Source: Nematostella vectensis (taxonomy: Eukaryota > Cnidaria > Anthozoa > Actiniaria > Edwardsiidae). From it: a stretch of 64,000 nucleotides of DNA. Position 1 is the stretch's first letter; each line of letters opens with the position of its first letter. Of this stretch, positions 1-13,500 are shown in pieces. The notes below the pieces were generated by a model. It worked only from the letters and a program-made list of their open reading frames with translations. It did no database searches and was not told where the DNA came from. The translations under genes were made by a program, and so were the position numbers. Location of the stretch: assembly GCF_932526225.1 (NCBI RefSeq), contig NC_064040.1, forward strand, positions 2,509,894-2,573,893. Reading direction: 5' to 3'.

Positions 1-160
1 GTTGTCGTGTTGGTGATTGATAATGATGATGGTGGTGGTGGTGGTGGTGATGATTGTAATGGTGGTGATAAGAAAATGATAGTGATCTTGATCATGACAA
101 TTTCGAGAATAATGATAATGATGCTGATACTGATTTACTTTTGAAAACATTTTTTCTTAC
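1..160. repeat. GGT/GAT trinucleotide tract, end of intron 6 (first unit)
   Basis: The window opens inside a (GGTGGTGAT)-type tract, followed by an AT-rich stretch that ends in the acceptor of exon 7. The same tract and acceptor occur complete at 39,860-40,614 in the second unit, so the start of the window lies inside intron 6 of the first coiled-coil gene copy. Confidence 0.8.
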
Positions 161-162
161 AG

Positions 163-3100
163 AAAGAGCTCCAAGACAACGTCACCCGGTACGTCCAACT
201 TGCAATATTTAAAGCTCCACCTACGAGAATACGATCACCACATTTGTGCTTTACGTTCAAAGAAATGTATAGAGCATTTTTATATGTGTACGAGAGTAAG
301 TTGTAAACAAATGATCTATTAGTAAAAAAGTTACACTTGAATTTTCCTTCAACAGTCTGCAGACCAGCCTCGAGACCATCCAGAGTGATGCTGTGAGTAT
401 GATGTCATGTGATCTGGCTAGCACTCTTGATGTAGACGATATTCGTCTTCAACGTATTGATAGCGAACATCTCCAAAGGCGCAAAATATTAGTAACCCAA
501 ATAGAGTTAAAAGGGTAGAGTTTCTTTGAAGGTACCGAGTGTCCTTTGAGGGTGCCTGCACGTAACCCGTAACATAATACAAAACATGATACTAATTGAG
601 TCACATTTATGACGAGTTACACAACGGGAAAAATAACGAGTTACATAACGATTCACATGAAGTCGCATGAAGAGTGACGGGTTACATTACGGGTCACATA
701 ACGAGTAACATGACGAGTCACATTAGCGAGTAACATAACGAGTCACATGACGAGTAACATAACGGATGACATTTTATGTGACATTACGGGTCACATAACG
801 GGTAGCGTAAAGGATGACATAAAGTCTAGAGATGTATGGTGAACTTGTCTTTCATGAATTTTGTTTTGCGCGCACCCGTATCGCTACCTACTTTGGAAAG
901 ACTATGAAAAGAGGCACAAGATTAATCCCTCCTATTATATCAAGTCTGATTGGGATACTTTTCCGTGCATATTGTTGACCAAAAATCATTTTTTGTGTCT
1001 TCTAGGCTTCGCGTTTGCAGTCAGCTCAGCTGTAAGTTTTTCTTTTTTTTCAAAATTCTGCCATGTTTTTCAAGGTGATTCTCGATTTCGAATCCACAAA
1101 GCAATCCCTGCCATCTTGACATTGTCCGCGCTATTTCTAGGTCTCTGAAAAAACATCGCAATTACAATCATGAGCTGTGGAACAACGATGTTGGTCAGGT
1201 ACAGTAGGCTGCTGTGTGTTACCTGTTATGTGAATCGTTAGATTACTCGTTATGTGACCTGTTTTGTCGTTATGTTACTCGTTATGTCACTCGTTACGTG
1301 ACTCGTTAAGTTACTCGTTACGTCACTCGTTAAGTCACTCGTTATGTGACTCGTTATGTCACTCGTTATGTGACCAGTTATGTGACTCGCTTTGTTACTC
1401 GTTTTGTTACTCGTTATATGACTCGTTATGTGACTCTAATGTTCTTGTTGTATTGTATACAATAAGGGCCGCTATTGTTGTTTCTGCTGCTTGCTGATCT
1501 TGTTGTTATTTGACTCGTTATGTGACCCGTTATGTCACTAGTTATTTGACCCGTTGTTTGACTCGTTATGTTACTCGTTATGTCACTCGTTGTGTCACTC
1601 GTTATGTCACTCGTTATGTCACTCGTTGTGTCACTCGTTATTTGACTCGTTATGTGACCCGTTATGTCACCCGTTATGTTACTCGTTATATGTCTCGTTA
1701 TGTCAATCGTTATATCACTCGTTATGTCACCCGTTATGTTACTCGTTATGTCACTCGTTATGTTACTCGTTATGTCACTCGTTGTGTCAGTCGTTATGTC
1801 ACTCGTTATGTCACCCGTTATGTCACTCGTTATTTGACTCGTTATGTTACTCATTATGTCACTCGTTATGTGATTCGTTATGTTACTGGTTATATGACTT
1901 GTTATGTCACTCGCTATGTTACTCGTCATATTACTCGTTATATGACTCTAATGTTCTTATTGTATTGTATACAACACAGGCAGTTTTTGTTGTTTCTGCT
2001 GCTTGCTGATCTTGTTGTATTGTTATTGTTGCTGCCAACGTGATCCTATCATTTTTTTATCGTTTGTTGTTTTCCTGTGATTTTTCTTTTGTTTGTTTGT
2101 CAAAATCGTGTTTGTTGTTGATCCATTTTTATCATCAATCTTTTTGTTATCAGATTCGCGAGAACGAGCAAGCAAGGGAAAAGATCAAGTGAGTTGTGTG
2201 ACCCTATGGAAACACCCTTCAAAATGATGTAACGCCACCTTAATGTTTAAATCGTTATCTTAGATAGAGTCCAAAAATAAGGGCTTTGCGCAACTCGCGA
2301 CTACTCAACACGTGACTTCTTCTATTAATCACGTGACTTCTTCTACTCATAACGTGACATCGCTATTTTTCAGGGGGCTCGTGGCCCTCCAGGCTGAGAA
2401 TGCGGCAAAGATCGCCGAGTAAGTATCGATCCTGGTCGCACATGTCTTAGTATCAATATGTTGTCGAGATTACCTCGGGGTCTTACTAACATGTCTGATT
2501 TATTGCTTGCGTTCTTCTAGGCTCATGGACTCGACTAGCAAGCTCGCGGATGTAAATGTGAGTGATTGGACATAATAGGTTATTGAAGTAACAAAATTAT
2601 TTTCTTTGTTTGTGGTATCGTCACGAATTTCAAAAACATCTCGCAGGTCGACACATCGCAAATTAAAGTACCTATATTTTGCGTCTTTTCTTATAATCTA
2701 TAAAACTTGCATTTCAGGCCGAGCTGGTCGAGGCTGCAAACACCAAGGACGAGTGAGTAATACACTATACATGTCTAACATGTACACATAGTACACTATA
2801 AATGTTTAACATGTACACAAAGTACACTATACATGTCTTACATGTACACATAGTACGCTATACATGTCTAAAATGTACACATAGTACACTATACATGTCT
2901 AACATGTACACATAATACGCTATATATGTTTAACATGTACACAAAGTACACTATACATGTCTAACATGTACACATAGTACACTATACATGTCTAACATGT
3001 ACACATAGTACACTATACATGTCTAACATGTACACATAGTACACTATACATGTCTAACATGTACACATAGTACACTATACATGTCTAACATGTACACATA

Positions 3101-3640
3101 GTACACTATACATGTCTAACATGTACACATAGTACACTATACATGTCTAACATGTACACATAGTACACTATACATGTCTAACATGTACACATAGTACACT
3201 ATACATGTCTAACATGTACACATAGTACACTATACATGTCTACATGTCTTAACGCATCGAGTATATAACACTTGTTCTGTGTCGACAGGGAAATCGAGAT
3301 GCTGCGCGAACAGCTCGAGCACACTGTGAGTATATTTTCAATCTATCGCACATTCGGTCCCACCAATAACCTTTTCTAAGCAAATTACAAGCAAAACTGT
3401 TATGTAAGCTACAGGCTGTCATAGCGCCCTCGACGGACTGAGGAGGCATCACAGTACATTCTTTTAAGTCTGTTTTCCTCACAATTTTGCGCAATAGTGC
3501 TCAAGTGTTAATGGGTTAATAGGTGTTTTTATTATCTGCAAATATTCTATTTCTATATTCATCTTTTTTTACAGAGGAAGAAGAAGCAGAGCCGCTGGCA
3601 AAGGATCAAGTCTCGCGTGCGCACTTTCTTCGGCCGTTAG
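163..3640 (+). CDS. Micro-exon coiled-coil protein gene, copy 1 (3' half, exons 7-15)
   Basis: Exons inferred from splice signals and from identity with the complete copy at 37,114-44,423: 163-188, 356-392, 1006-1031 (exon 9, frame uncertain), 2154-2188, 2374-2418, 2521-2557, 2718-2752, 3289-3325 and 3575-3640. Exons 7-8 encode KELQDNVTR then LQTSLETIQSDA. Exons 10-14 encode an alpha-helical, heptad-like stretch (IRENEQAREKIK, then GLVALQAENAAKIAE and so on). The last exon encodes a basic amphipathic tail, RKKKQSRWQRIKSRVRTFF, before the stop at 3638-3640. Exons 1-6 lie upstream of the window. Most coding differences from the second copy are silent; two are Thr/Ala (exons 13 and 14), which suggests the copy is still constrained. 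I do not recognise the family. The coiled-coil call is inferred from composition and spacing, not from a search. Confidence 0.72.
597..805. repeat. 12-bp minisatellite, antisense orientation, upstream of exon 9 (copy 1)
   Basis: Degenerate tandem units of the type GAGTAACATAAC / GAGTCACATAAC in intron 8. They are the reverse complement of the longer 12-bp arrays downstream of exon 9 (1226-1955), so together they form an imperfect inverted repeat bracketing exon 9. The second unit repeats this layout at 41,047-41,385. Confidence 0.85.
1226..1955. repeat. 12-bp minisatellite, sense orientation, downstream of exon 9 (copy 1)
   Basis: Two blocks (about 1226-1437 and 1508-1955) of CGTTATGTCACT-type units. 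Each block is followed by a shared spacer of about 75 bp with a TTGTATTGTATACAA core and a CTGCTGCTTGCTGATC stretch, so block plus spacer was itself duplicated. The 4-residue-period open frames on both strands come from the 12-bp period and are not genes. Block lengths differ in the second unit (41,788-42,172 and 42,240-42,608). Confidence 0.9.
2758..3245. repeat. 31-bp minisatellite in intron 13 (copy 1)
   Basis: About 16 tandem units of a 31-bp sequence containing ACTATACATGTCTAACATGT and TACACATAGT. The unit holds two ACATGT palindromes facing each other, so each repeat can form a small hairpin. It starts a few bases after the donor of exon 13 and ends about 40 bp before the acceptor of exon 14. 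The second unit has an enlarged and more variable version at 43,418-44,035. Confidence 0.92.
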
Positions 3641-4511
3641 ACACCCGCGCCTTTACACTCATATCTTTTTTTACTTTTTTTTTGCACGATACAGTACTAA
3701 AACTCCTTTGAAGAAACACATCCACGAATCACATACGACATTACTTCTTGAATTGCTCATAAATATCATCGAACAATCACAAATGAGCTTCATTGCCCCT
3801 ACAACATTGCCCACAGAACTCGAAACGGAAAGTCATACTTATTATTATAGCTTTTTTTATTTCTAACTTTGGCCGAGGAGATTGGCTACAGCTTGGTGGT
3901 TTTTATAAACCAAAAATCCAAGCGATTCTAATTCAGGCACTTTGAATAATATTACAAATTTCCCAAAAGTACACCAGCGCCCGGACAGGCGACAGTTTGG
4001 TATCTTGACCCTGACGAAAATCCAAACGATCCCGATTTGCATTTCTTTCTGTTTTCAAAATATCCAATCTAATTCCACCTAAACTCTCTTGCATTTAAAC
4101 CCGACATCTTAGACTTATGCGACTTTCCCGAAGAGTAATGTGAAGCAATGAATTATGTGATTTAATATCATAATATTTTCTTTAGTTATATGTTTTTATA
4201 TCTCAATTTTTGGCTAATAGGCTGATCAAATTGACCTGTTTCTTCGTCTAATTTAGTATTGTATAGTGCAGTCAATCTGGAATTATTGTAAATCCCTGTA
4301 AATATTTTTAAATTTTCATGACCAATAATATGGCGCAGCATGGGTGTCGTTAAGAGATGATATTCAACGTGACTAAGTTGAATACAAGACAATGCTACTT
4401 TTCTGCTCTCAGGTCAAGGATAGGGCTTGAGATTTTGTAAATAAAATGGCAGCAATCCTAAACGTAACTGTCTCTTCTTGTCCTCGACAATATAAGTGAG
4501 AATAGGGAATC
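3641..4511. other. 3' UTR/intergenic AT-rich spacer
   Basis: Non-repetitive DNA after the coiled-coil stop codon, closely matched at 44,424-45,303. An AATAAA occurs at 4440-4445, about 800 nt after the stop, and could be a poly(A) signal, though nothing else supports it. The short open frames here have no recognisable protein. The left border of the 22-bp satellite follows directly. Confidence 0.5.
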
Positions 4512-7500
4512 CCCAACACAAGGGGGAGATGGACCCAACCCAAGGGGGAGATAGACCCAACCCAAGGGGGAGATGGACCCAACCCAAGGTGGAGATGGAC
4601 CCAACCCAAGGGGGAGTTGGACCCAACCCAAGGGGGAGATGGACCCAACCCAAGGGGGAGATGGACCCAACCCAAGGGGGAGATAGACCCAACCAAAGGG
4701 GGAGATGGACCCAACCCAAGTGGGAGATAGACCCAACCCAAGGGGGAGATGGACCCAACCCAAGGGGGAGATGGACCCAACCCAAGGGGGAGATAGACCC
4801 AACCAAAGGGGGAGATGGACCCAACCCAAGTGGGAGATAGACCCAACCCAAGGGGGAGATGGACCCAACCCAAGGGGGAGATGGACCCAACCCAAGGGGG
4901 AGATGGACCCAACCCAAGGGGGAGTTGGACCCAACCCAAGGGGGAGATGGACCCAACCCAAGGGCGAGATGGACCCAACCCAAGGGGGAGATAGACCCAA
5001 CCAAAGGGGGAGATGGACTCTACCCAAGTGGGAGATAGACCCAACCCAAGGGAGGATTGGACCCAACCCAAGAGGGAGATAGACCCAATCCAAGGGTGAG
5101 ATAGACCCAACCCAAGGAGGAGTTAGACCCAACCCAAGAGAGGATTGGACCCAACCCAAGGTGGAGATAGACCCAACCCAAGGTGGAGATAGACCCAACC
5201 CAAGGAGGAAGTAGACCCAAGGGGGAGATGGACCCAACCCAAGGGGAAGATGGACCCAACCCAAGGGGGAGATGGACCCAACCCAAGGGGGAAATGGACA
5301 CAACCCAAGAGGGAGATAGACCCAACCAAAGGGGGAGATGGACCAAACCCAAGTGGGAGATAGACCCAACCCAAGGGAGGATTGGACCCAACCAAAGGGG
5401 GAGATAGACCCAATCCAAGGGTGAGATGGACCCAACCTAAGGGGGAGATAGACCCAACCCAAGGAGGAGTTGGACCCAACCCAAGGGGGAGATGGACCCA
5501 ACCCAAGGGGGAGATAGACCCAACCCAAGGAGGAGTTAGACCCAACCCAAGAGAGGATTGGACCCAACCCAAGGTGGAGATAGACCCAACCCAAGGGGGA
5601 GATAGACCCAACCCAAGGAGGAGTTAGACCCAAGGGGGAGATGGACCCAACCCAAGGGGGAGATGGACCCAACCCAAGGGGGAGATGGACCCAACCCAAG
5701 GGGGAAATGGACCCAACCCAAGAGGGAGATAGACCCAACCAAAGGGGGAGATGGACCAAACCCAAGTGGGAGATAGACCCAACCCAAGGGAGGATTGGAC
5801 CCAACCAAAGGGGGAGATAGACCCAATCCAAGGGTGAGATGGACCCAACCTAAGGGGGAGATAGACCCAACCCAAGGAGGAGTTGGACCCAACCCAAGGG
5901 GGAGATGGACCCAACCCAAGGGGGAGATGGACCCAACCCAAGGGGGAGATAGACCTAACCCAAGGGGGAGATGGACCCATCCCAAGGGGGAGACAGACCT
6001 AACCCAAGGGGGAGATGGACCCAACCCAAGGGGAAGATGGACCCAACCCAAGGGGTAGATGGACCCAATCCAAGAGGGAGATGAACCCATCCAAAGGGGG
6101 AGATTGACCCAACCCAAGGGGGAGATGGACCCAACCCAAGGGGGAGATAGACCCAACCAAAGGGGGAGATGGAGCCAACCCAAGTGGGAGATAGACCCAA
6201 CCCAAGGGAGGATTGGACCCAACCCAAGGGGGAGATGGACCCATCCCAAGGGGGAGATTGACCCAACCCAAGGGGGAGATGGACCCAACCCAAGGGGGAG
6301 ATAGACCCAACCAAAGGGGGAGATGGACTCAACCCAAGTGAGAGATAGACCCAATCCAAAAGTGAGATGGACCCAACCCAAGGGGGAGATAGACCCAACC
6401 CAAGGAGGAGTTAGACCCAACCAAAGGGAGGATTGGACCCAACCCAAGAGGGAGATAGACCCATCCCAAGGGGGAGATTGACCCAACCCAAGGGGGAGAT
6501 GGACCCAACCCAAGGGGGAGATAGACCCAACCAAAGGGGGAGATGGAGCCAACCCAAGTGGGAGATAGACCCAACCCAAGGGAGGATTGGACCCAACCCA
6601 AGGGGGAGATAGACCCAATCCAAAAGTGAGATGGACCCAACCCAAGGGGGAGATAGACCCAACCCAAGGAGGAGTTAGACCCAACCCAAGGGAGGATTGG
6701 ACCCAACCCAAGAGGGAGATAGACCCAATCCAAGGGTGAGATGGACCCAACCCAAGGGGGAGATAGACCCAACCCAAGGAGGAGTTAGACCCAACCCAAG
6801 AGAGGATTGGACCCAACCCAAGGTGGAGATAGACCTAACCAAAGGGGAAGATAGACCCAACACAAGGAGGAGTTAGACCCAAGGGGGAGATGGACCCAAC
6901 CCAAGGGGGAGATGGACCCAACCCAAGGGGGAGATGGACCCAACCCAAGGGGGAAATGGACCCAACCCAAGGGGGAGATAGACCCAACCAAAGGAGGAGA
7001 TGGACCCAACCCAAGTGGGAGATAGACCCAACCCAAGGGAGGATTGGACCCAACCCAAGGGGGAGATAGACCCAATCCAAGGGTGAGATGGACCCAACCC
7101 AAGGGGGAGATAGACCCAACCCAAGGAGGAGTTAGACCCAACCCAAGAGAGGATTGGACCCAACCCAAGGTGGAGATAGACCCAACCCAAGGGTGAGATG
7201 GACCCAACCCAAGGGGGAGATAGACCCAACCCAAGGAGGAGTTAGACCCAACCCAAGGGGGAGATGGACCCAACCCAAGGGGTAGATGGACCCAAATCAA
7301 GGGGTAGATAGACCCAACCCAAAGGGGGAGATAGACCCAACCTACAGGGGGAGATAGACCTAACCCAAGGGGGAGATGGACCCAACCCAAGGGAGGATTG
7401 GACCCAACCAAAGGGGGAGATAGACCCAATCCAAGGGTGAGATGGACCCAACCTAAGGGGGAGATAGACCCAACCCAAGGAGGAGTTGGACCCAACCCAA

Positions 7501-10500
7501 GGGGGAGATGGACCCAACCCAAGGGGGAGATGGACCCAACCCAAGGGGGAGATAGACCTAACCCAAGGGGGAGATGGACCCATCCCAAGGGGGAGACAGA
7601 CCTAACCCAAGGGGGAGATGGACCCAACCCAAGGGGAAGATGGACCCAACCCAAGGGGTAGATGGACCCAATCCAAGAGGGAGATGGACCCATCCAAAGG
7701 GGGAGATTGACCCAACCCAAGGGGGAGATGGACCCAACCCAAGGGGGAGATAGACCCAACCAAAGGGGGAGATGGAGCCAACCCAAGTGGGAGATAGACC
7801 CAACCCAAGGGAGGATTGGACCCAACCCAAGGGGGAGATGGACCCATCCCAAGGGGGAGATTGACCCAACCCAAAGGGGAGATGGACCCAACCCAAGGGG
7901 GAGATAGACCCAACCAAAGGGGGAGATGGACTCAACCCAAGTGAGAGATAGACCCAATCCAAAAGTGAGATGGACCCAACCCAAGGGGGAGATAGACCCA
8001 ACCCAAGGAGGAGTTAGACCCAACCCAAGGGAGGATTGGACCCAACCCAAGAGGGAGATAGACCCATCCCAAGGGGGAGATTGACCCAACCCAAGGGGGA
8101 GATGGACCCAACCCAAGGGGGAGATAGACCCAACCAAAGGGGGACATGGAGCCAACCCAAGTGGGAGATAGACCCAACCCAAGGGAGGATTGGACCCAAC
8201 CCAAGGGGGAGATAGACCCAATCCAAAAGTGAGATGGACCCAACCCAAGGGGGAGATAGACCCAACCCAAGGAGGAGTTAGACCCAACCCAAGGGAGGAT
8301 TGGACCCAACCCAAGAGGGAGATAGACCCAATCCAAGGGTGAGATGGACCCAACCCAAGGGGGAGATAGACCCAACCCAAGGAGGAGTTAGACCCAACCC
8401 AAGAGAGGATTGGACCCAACCCAAGGTGGAGATAGACCTAACCAAAGGGGGAGATAGACCCAACACAAGGAGGAGTTAGACCCAAGGGGGAGATGGACCC
8501 AACCCAAGGGGGAGATGGACCCAACCCAAGGGGGAGATGGACCCAACCCAAGGGGGAAATGGACCCAACCCAAGGGGGAGATAGACCCAACCAAAGGAGG
8601 AGATGGACCCAACCCAAGTGGGAGATAGACCCAACCCAAGGGAGGATTGGACCCAACCCAAGGGGGAGATAGACCCAATCCAAGGGTGAGATGGACCCAA
8701 CCCAAGGGGGAGATAGACCCAACCCAAGGAGGAGTTAGACCCAACCCAAGAGAGGATTGGACCCAACCCAAGGTGGAGATAGACCCAACCCAAGGGTGAG
8801 ATGGACCCAACCCAAGGGGGAGATAGACCCAACCCAAGGAGGAGTTAGACCCAACCCAAGGGGGAGATGGACCCAACCCAAGGGGTAGATGGACCCAAAT
8901 CAAGGGGTAGATAGACCCAACCCAAAGGGGGAGATAGACCCAACCTACAGGGGGAGATAGACCTAACCCAAGGGGGAGATGGACCCAACCCAAGGGGAAG
9001 ATGGACCCAACCCAAGGGGGAGATGGACCCAATCCAAGGGGAAGATGGACCCATCCCAAGGGGGAGATTGACCCAACCCAAGGGGGAGATGGACCCAACC
9101 CAAGGGGGAGATAGACCCAACCAAAGGGGGAGATGGAACCAACCCAAGTGGGAGATAGACCCAACCCAAGGGGGAGATAGACCCAACCCAAGGGGGAGAT
9201 AGACCCAATCCAAAAGTGAGATGGACCCAACCCAAGGGGGAGATAGACCCAACCCAAGGAGGAGTTAGACCCAACCAAGGGAGGATTGGACCCAACCCAA
9301 GAGGGAGATAGACCCAATCCAAGTGTGAGATGGACCCATCCCAAGGGGGAGATAGACCCAACCCAAGGAGGAGTTAGACCCAACCCAAGAGAGGATTGGA
9401 CCCAACCTAAGGTGGAGATCGACCCAACCCAAGGGGGAGATAGACCCAACCCAAGGAGGAGTTAGACCCAAGGAGGAGATGGACCCAACCCAAGGGGGAG
9501 ATGGACCCAACCCAAGGGGGAGATGGACCCAACCCAAGGGGGAAATGGACCCAACCCAAGGGGGAGATAGACCCAACCAAAGGGGGGGATGGAACCAACC
9601 CAAGTGGGAGATAGACCCAACCCAAGGGAGGATTGGACCCAACCCAAGGGGGAGATAGACCCAATCCAAGGGTGAGATGGACCCAACCCAAGGGGGAGAT
9701 AGACCCAACCCAAGGAGGAGTTAGACCCAACCCAAGAGAGGATTGGACCCAACCCAAGGTGGAGATAGACCCAACCCAAGGGTGAGATGGACCCAACCCA
9801 AGGGGGAGATAGACCCAACCCAAGGAGGAGTTAGACCCAACCCAAGGGGGAGATGGACCCAACCCAAGGGGTAGATGGACCCAAATCAAGGGGTAGATAG
9901 ACCCAACCCAAAGGGGGAGATAGACCCAACCTACAGGGGGAGATAGACCTAACCCAAGGGGGAGATGGACCCAACCCAAGGGGAAGATGGACCCAACCCA
10001 AGGGGGAGATGGACCCAATCCAAGGGGAAGATGGACCCATCCCAAGGGGGAGATTGACCCAACCCAAGGGGGAGATGGACCCAACCCAAGGGGGAGATAG
10101 ACCCAACCAAAGGGGGAGATGGAACCAACCCAAGTGGGAGATAGACCCAACCCAAGGGGGAGATAGACCCAACCCAAGGGGGAGATAGACCCAATCCAAA
10201 AGTGAGATGGACCCAACCCAAGGGGGAGATAGACCCAACCCAAGGAGGAGTTAGACCCAACCAAGGGAGGATTGGACCCAACCCAAGAGGGAGATAGACC
10301 CAATCCAAGTGTGAGATGGACCCATCCCAAGGGGGAGATAGACCCAACCCAAGGAGGAGTTAGACCCAACCCAAGAGAGGATTGGACCCAACCTAAGGTG
10401 GAGATCGACCCAACCCAAGGGGGAGATAGACCCAACCCAAGGAGGAGTTAGACCCAAGGGGGAGATGGACCCAACCCAAGGGGGAGATGGACCCAACCCA

Positions 10501-13500
10501 AGGGGGAAATGGACACAACCCAAGGGGGAGATAGACCCAACCAAAGGGGGGGATGGAACCAACCCAAGTGGGAGATAGACCCAACCCAAGGGAGGATTGG
10601 ACCCAACCCAAGGGGGAGATAGACCCAATCCAAGGGTGAAATGGACCCAACCCAAGGGGGAGATAGACCCAACAGAGGGAGGAATTAGACCCAACCCAAG
10701 AGAGGATTTGACCCAACCCAAGGTGGAGATAGACCCAACCCAAGGGTGAGATGGACCCAACCCAAGGGGGAGATATACCAAACCCAATGAGGAGTTAGAC
10801 CCAACCCAAGGGGGAGATGAACCCAACCCAAGGGGGAGATGGACCCAAATCAAGGGGTAGATAGACCCAACCCAAAGGGGGAGATAGACCCAACCTACAG
10901 GGGGAGATAGACCTAACCCAAGGGGGAGATGGACCCAACCCAAGGGGAAGATGGACCCAACCCAAGGGGGAGATGGACCCAATCCAAGGGGAAGATGGAC
11001 CCATCCCAAGGGGGAGATTGACCCAACCCAAGGGGGAGATGGACCCAACCCAAGGGGGAGATAGACCCAACCAAAGGGGGAGATGGAACCAACCCAAGTG
11101 GGAGATAGACCCAACCCAAGGGGGAGATAGACCCAACCCAAGGGGGAGATAGACCCAATCCAAAAGTGAGATGGACCCAACCCAAGGGGGAGATAGACCC
11201 AACCCAAGGAGGAGTTAGACCAACCCAAGGGAGGATTGGACCCAACCCAAGAGGGAGATAGACCCAATCCAAGTGTGAGATGGACCCATCCCAAGGGGGA
11301 GATAGACCCAACCCAAGGAGGAGTTAGACCCAACCCAAGAGAGGATTGGACCCAACCTAAGGTGGAGATCGACCCAACCCAAGGGGGAGATAGACCCAAC
11401 CCAAGGAGGAGTTAGACCCAAGGGGGAGATGGACCCAACCCAAGGGGGAGATGGACCCAACCCAAGGGGGAGATGGACCCAACCCAAGGGGGAAATGGAC
11501 CCAACCCAAGGGGGAGATAGACCCAACCAAAGGGGGGGATGGAACCAACCCAAGTGGGAGATAGACCCAACCCAAGGGAGGATTGGACCCAACCCAAGGG
11601 GGAGATAGACCCAATCCAAGGGTGAAATGGACCCAACCCAAGGGGGAGATAGACCCAACCCAAGGAGGAATTAGACCCAACCCAAGAGAGGATTTGACCC
11701 AACCCAAGGTGGAGATAGACCCAACCCAAGGGTGAGATGGACCCAACCCAAGGGGGAGATATACCAAACCCAATGAGGAGTTAGACCCAACCCAAGGGGG
11801 AGATGAACCCAACCCAAGGGGGAGATGGACCCAACCCAAGGGGGAGATAGACCCAACCCAAGGTGGAGATAGACCCAACCTACAGGGGGAGATAGACCTA
11901 ACCCAAGGGGGAGAGAGACCCAACCTACAGGGGGAGATAGACCTAACCCAAGGAGGAGATGGACCCAACCCAAGGAAAAGATGGACCCAACCCAAGGGGA
12001 AGATGGACCCAATCCAAGGGGGAGATGGACCCATCCCAAGGGGGAGATTGACCCAACCCAAAGGGGAGATGGACCCAACCGAAGGGGGAGATAGACCCAA
12101 CCAAAGGGGGAGATGGAACCAACCCAAGTGGGAGATAGACCCAACCCAAGGGAGGATTGCACCCAACCCAAGGGGGAGATAGACCCAATCCAAAAGTAAG
12201 ATGGACCCAACCCAAGGGGGAGATAGACCCAACCCAAGGAGGAGTTAGACCCAACCCAAGGGAGGATTGAACCCAACCCAAGAGGGAGATAGACCCAATC
12301 CAAGGGTGAGATGGACCCAACCCAAGGGGGAGATAGACCCAACCCAGGGAGGATTTAGACCCAACCCAAGAGAGGATTGGACCCAACCCAAGGTGGAGAT
12401 AGACCCAACCCAAGGGGGAGATAGACCCAACCCAAGGAGGAGTTAGACCCAAGGAGGAGATGGACCCAACCCAAGGGGGAGATGGACCCAACCCAAGGGG
12501 GAGATGGACTCAACCCAAGGGGGAAATGGACCCAACCCAAGGGGGAGATAGACCCAACCAAAGGGGGAGATGGACCCAACCCAAGTGGGAGATAGACCCA
12601 ACCCAAGGGAGGATTGACCCAACCCAAGGGGGAGATAGACCCAATCCAAGGGTGAGATGGACCCAACCCAAGGGGGAGATAGACCCAACCCAAGGAGGAG
12701 TTAGACCCAACCCAAGAGAGGATTGGACCCAACCCAAGGTGGAGATAGACCCAACCCAATGGTGAGATGGACCCAACCCAAGGGGGAGATAGACCCAACC
12801 CAAGGAGGAGTTAGACCCAACCCAAGGGGGAGATGGACCCAACCCAAGGGGGAGATGGACCCATCCCAAGGGGGAGATAGACCCAACCCAAAGGGTGAGA
12901 TAGACCCAACCTACAGGGGGAGATAGACCTAACCCAAGGGGGAGATGGACCCAACCCAAGGGGAAGATGGACCCAACCCAAGGGGGAGATGGACCCAATC
13001 CAAGGGGGAGATGGACCCATCCCAAGGGGGAGATTGACCCAACCCAAGGGGGAGATGGACCCAACCTAAGGGGGAGATAGACCCAACCAAAGGGGGAGAT
13101 GGAACCAACCCAAGTGGGAGATAGACCCAACCCAAGGGAGGATTGGACCCAACCCAAGGGGGAGATAGACCCAATCCAAAAGTGAGATGGACCCAACCCA
13201 AGGGGGAGATAGACCCAACCCAAGGAGGAGTTAGACCCAACCCAAGGGAGGATTGGACCCAACCCAAGAGGGAGATAGACCCAATCCAAGTGTGAGATGG
13301 ACCCATCCCAAGGGGGAGATATACCCAACCCAATGAGGAGTTAGACCCAACCCAAGGAAGGATTGGACCCAACCCAAGAGGGAGATAGACCCAATCCAAG
13401 TGTGAGATGGACCCATCCCAAGGGGGAGATAGACCCAACCCAAGGAGGAGTTAGACCCAACCCAAAAGAGGATTGGACCCAACCCAAGGGGGAGATGGAC

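Noticed and set aside
1264-2043. SLCHSLCDS / TRYVTRYV / ITSDITSN repeat frames
   Set aside because: Period-4-residue by-products of the 12-bp minisatellite, open on both strands, inside intron 9.
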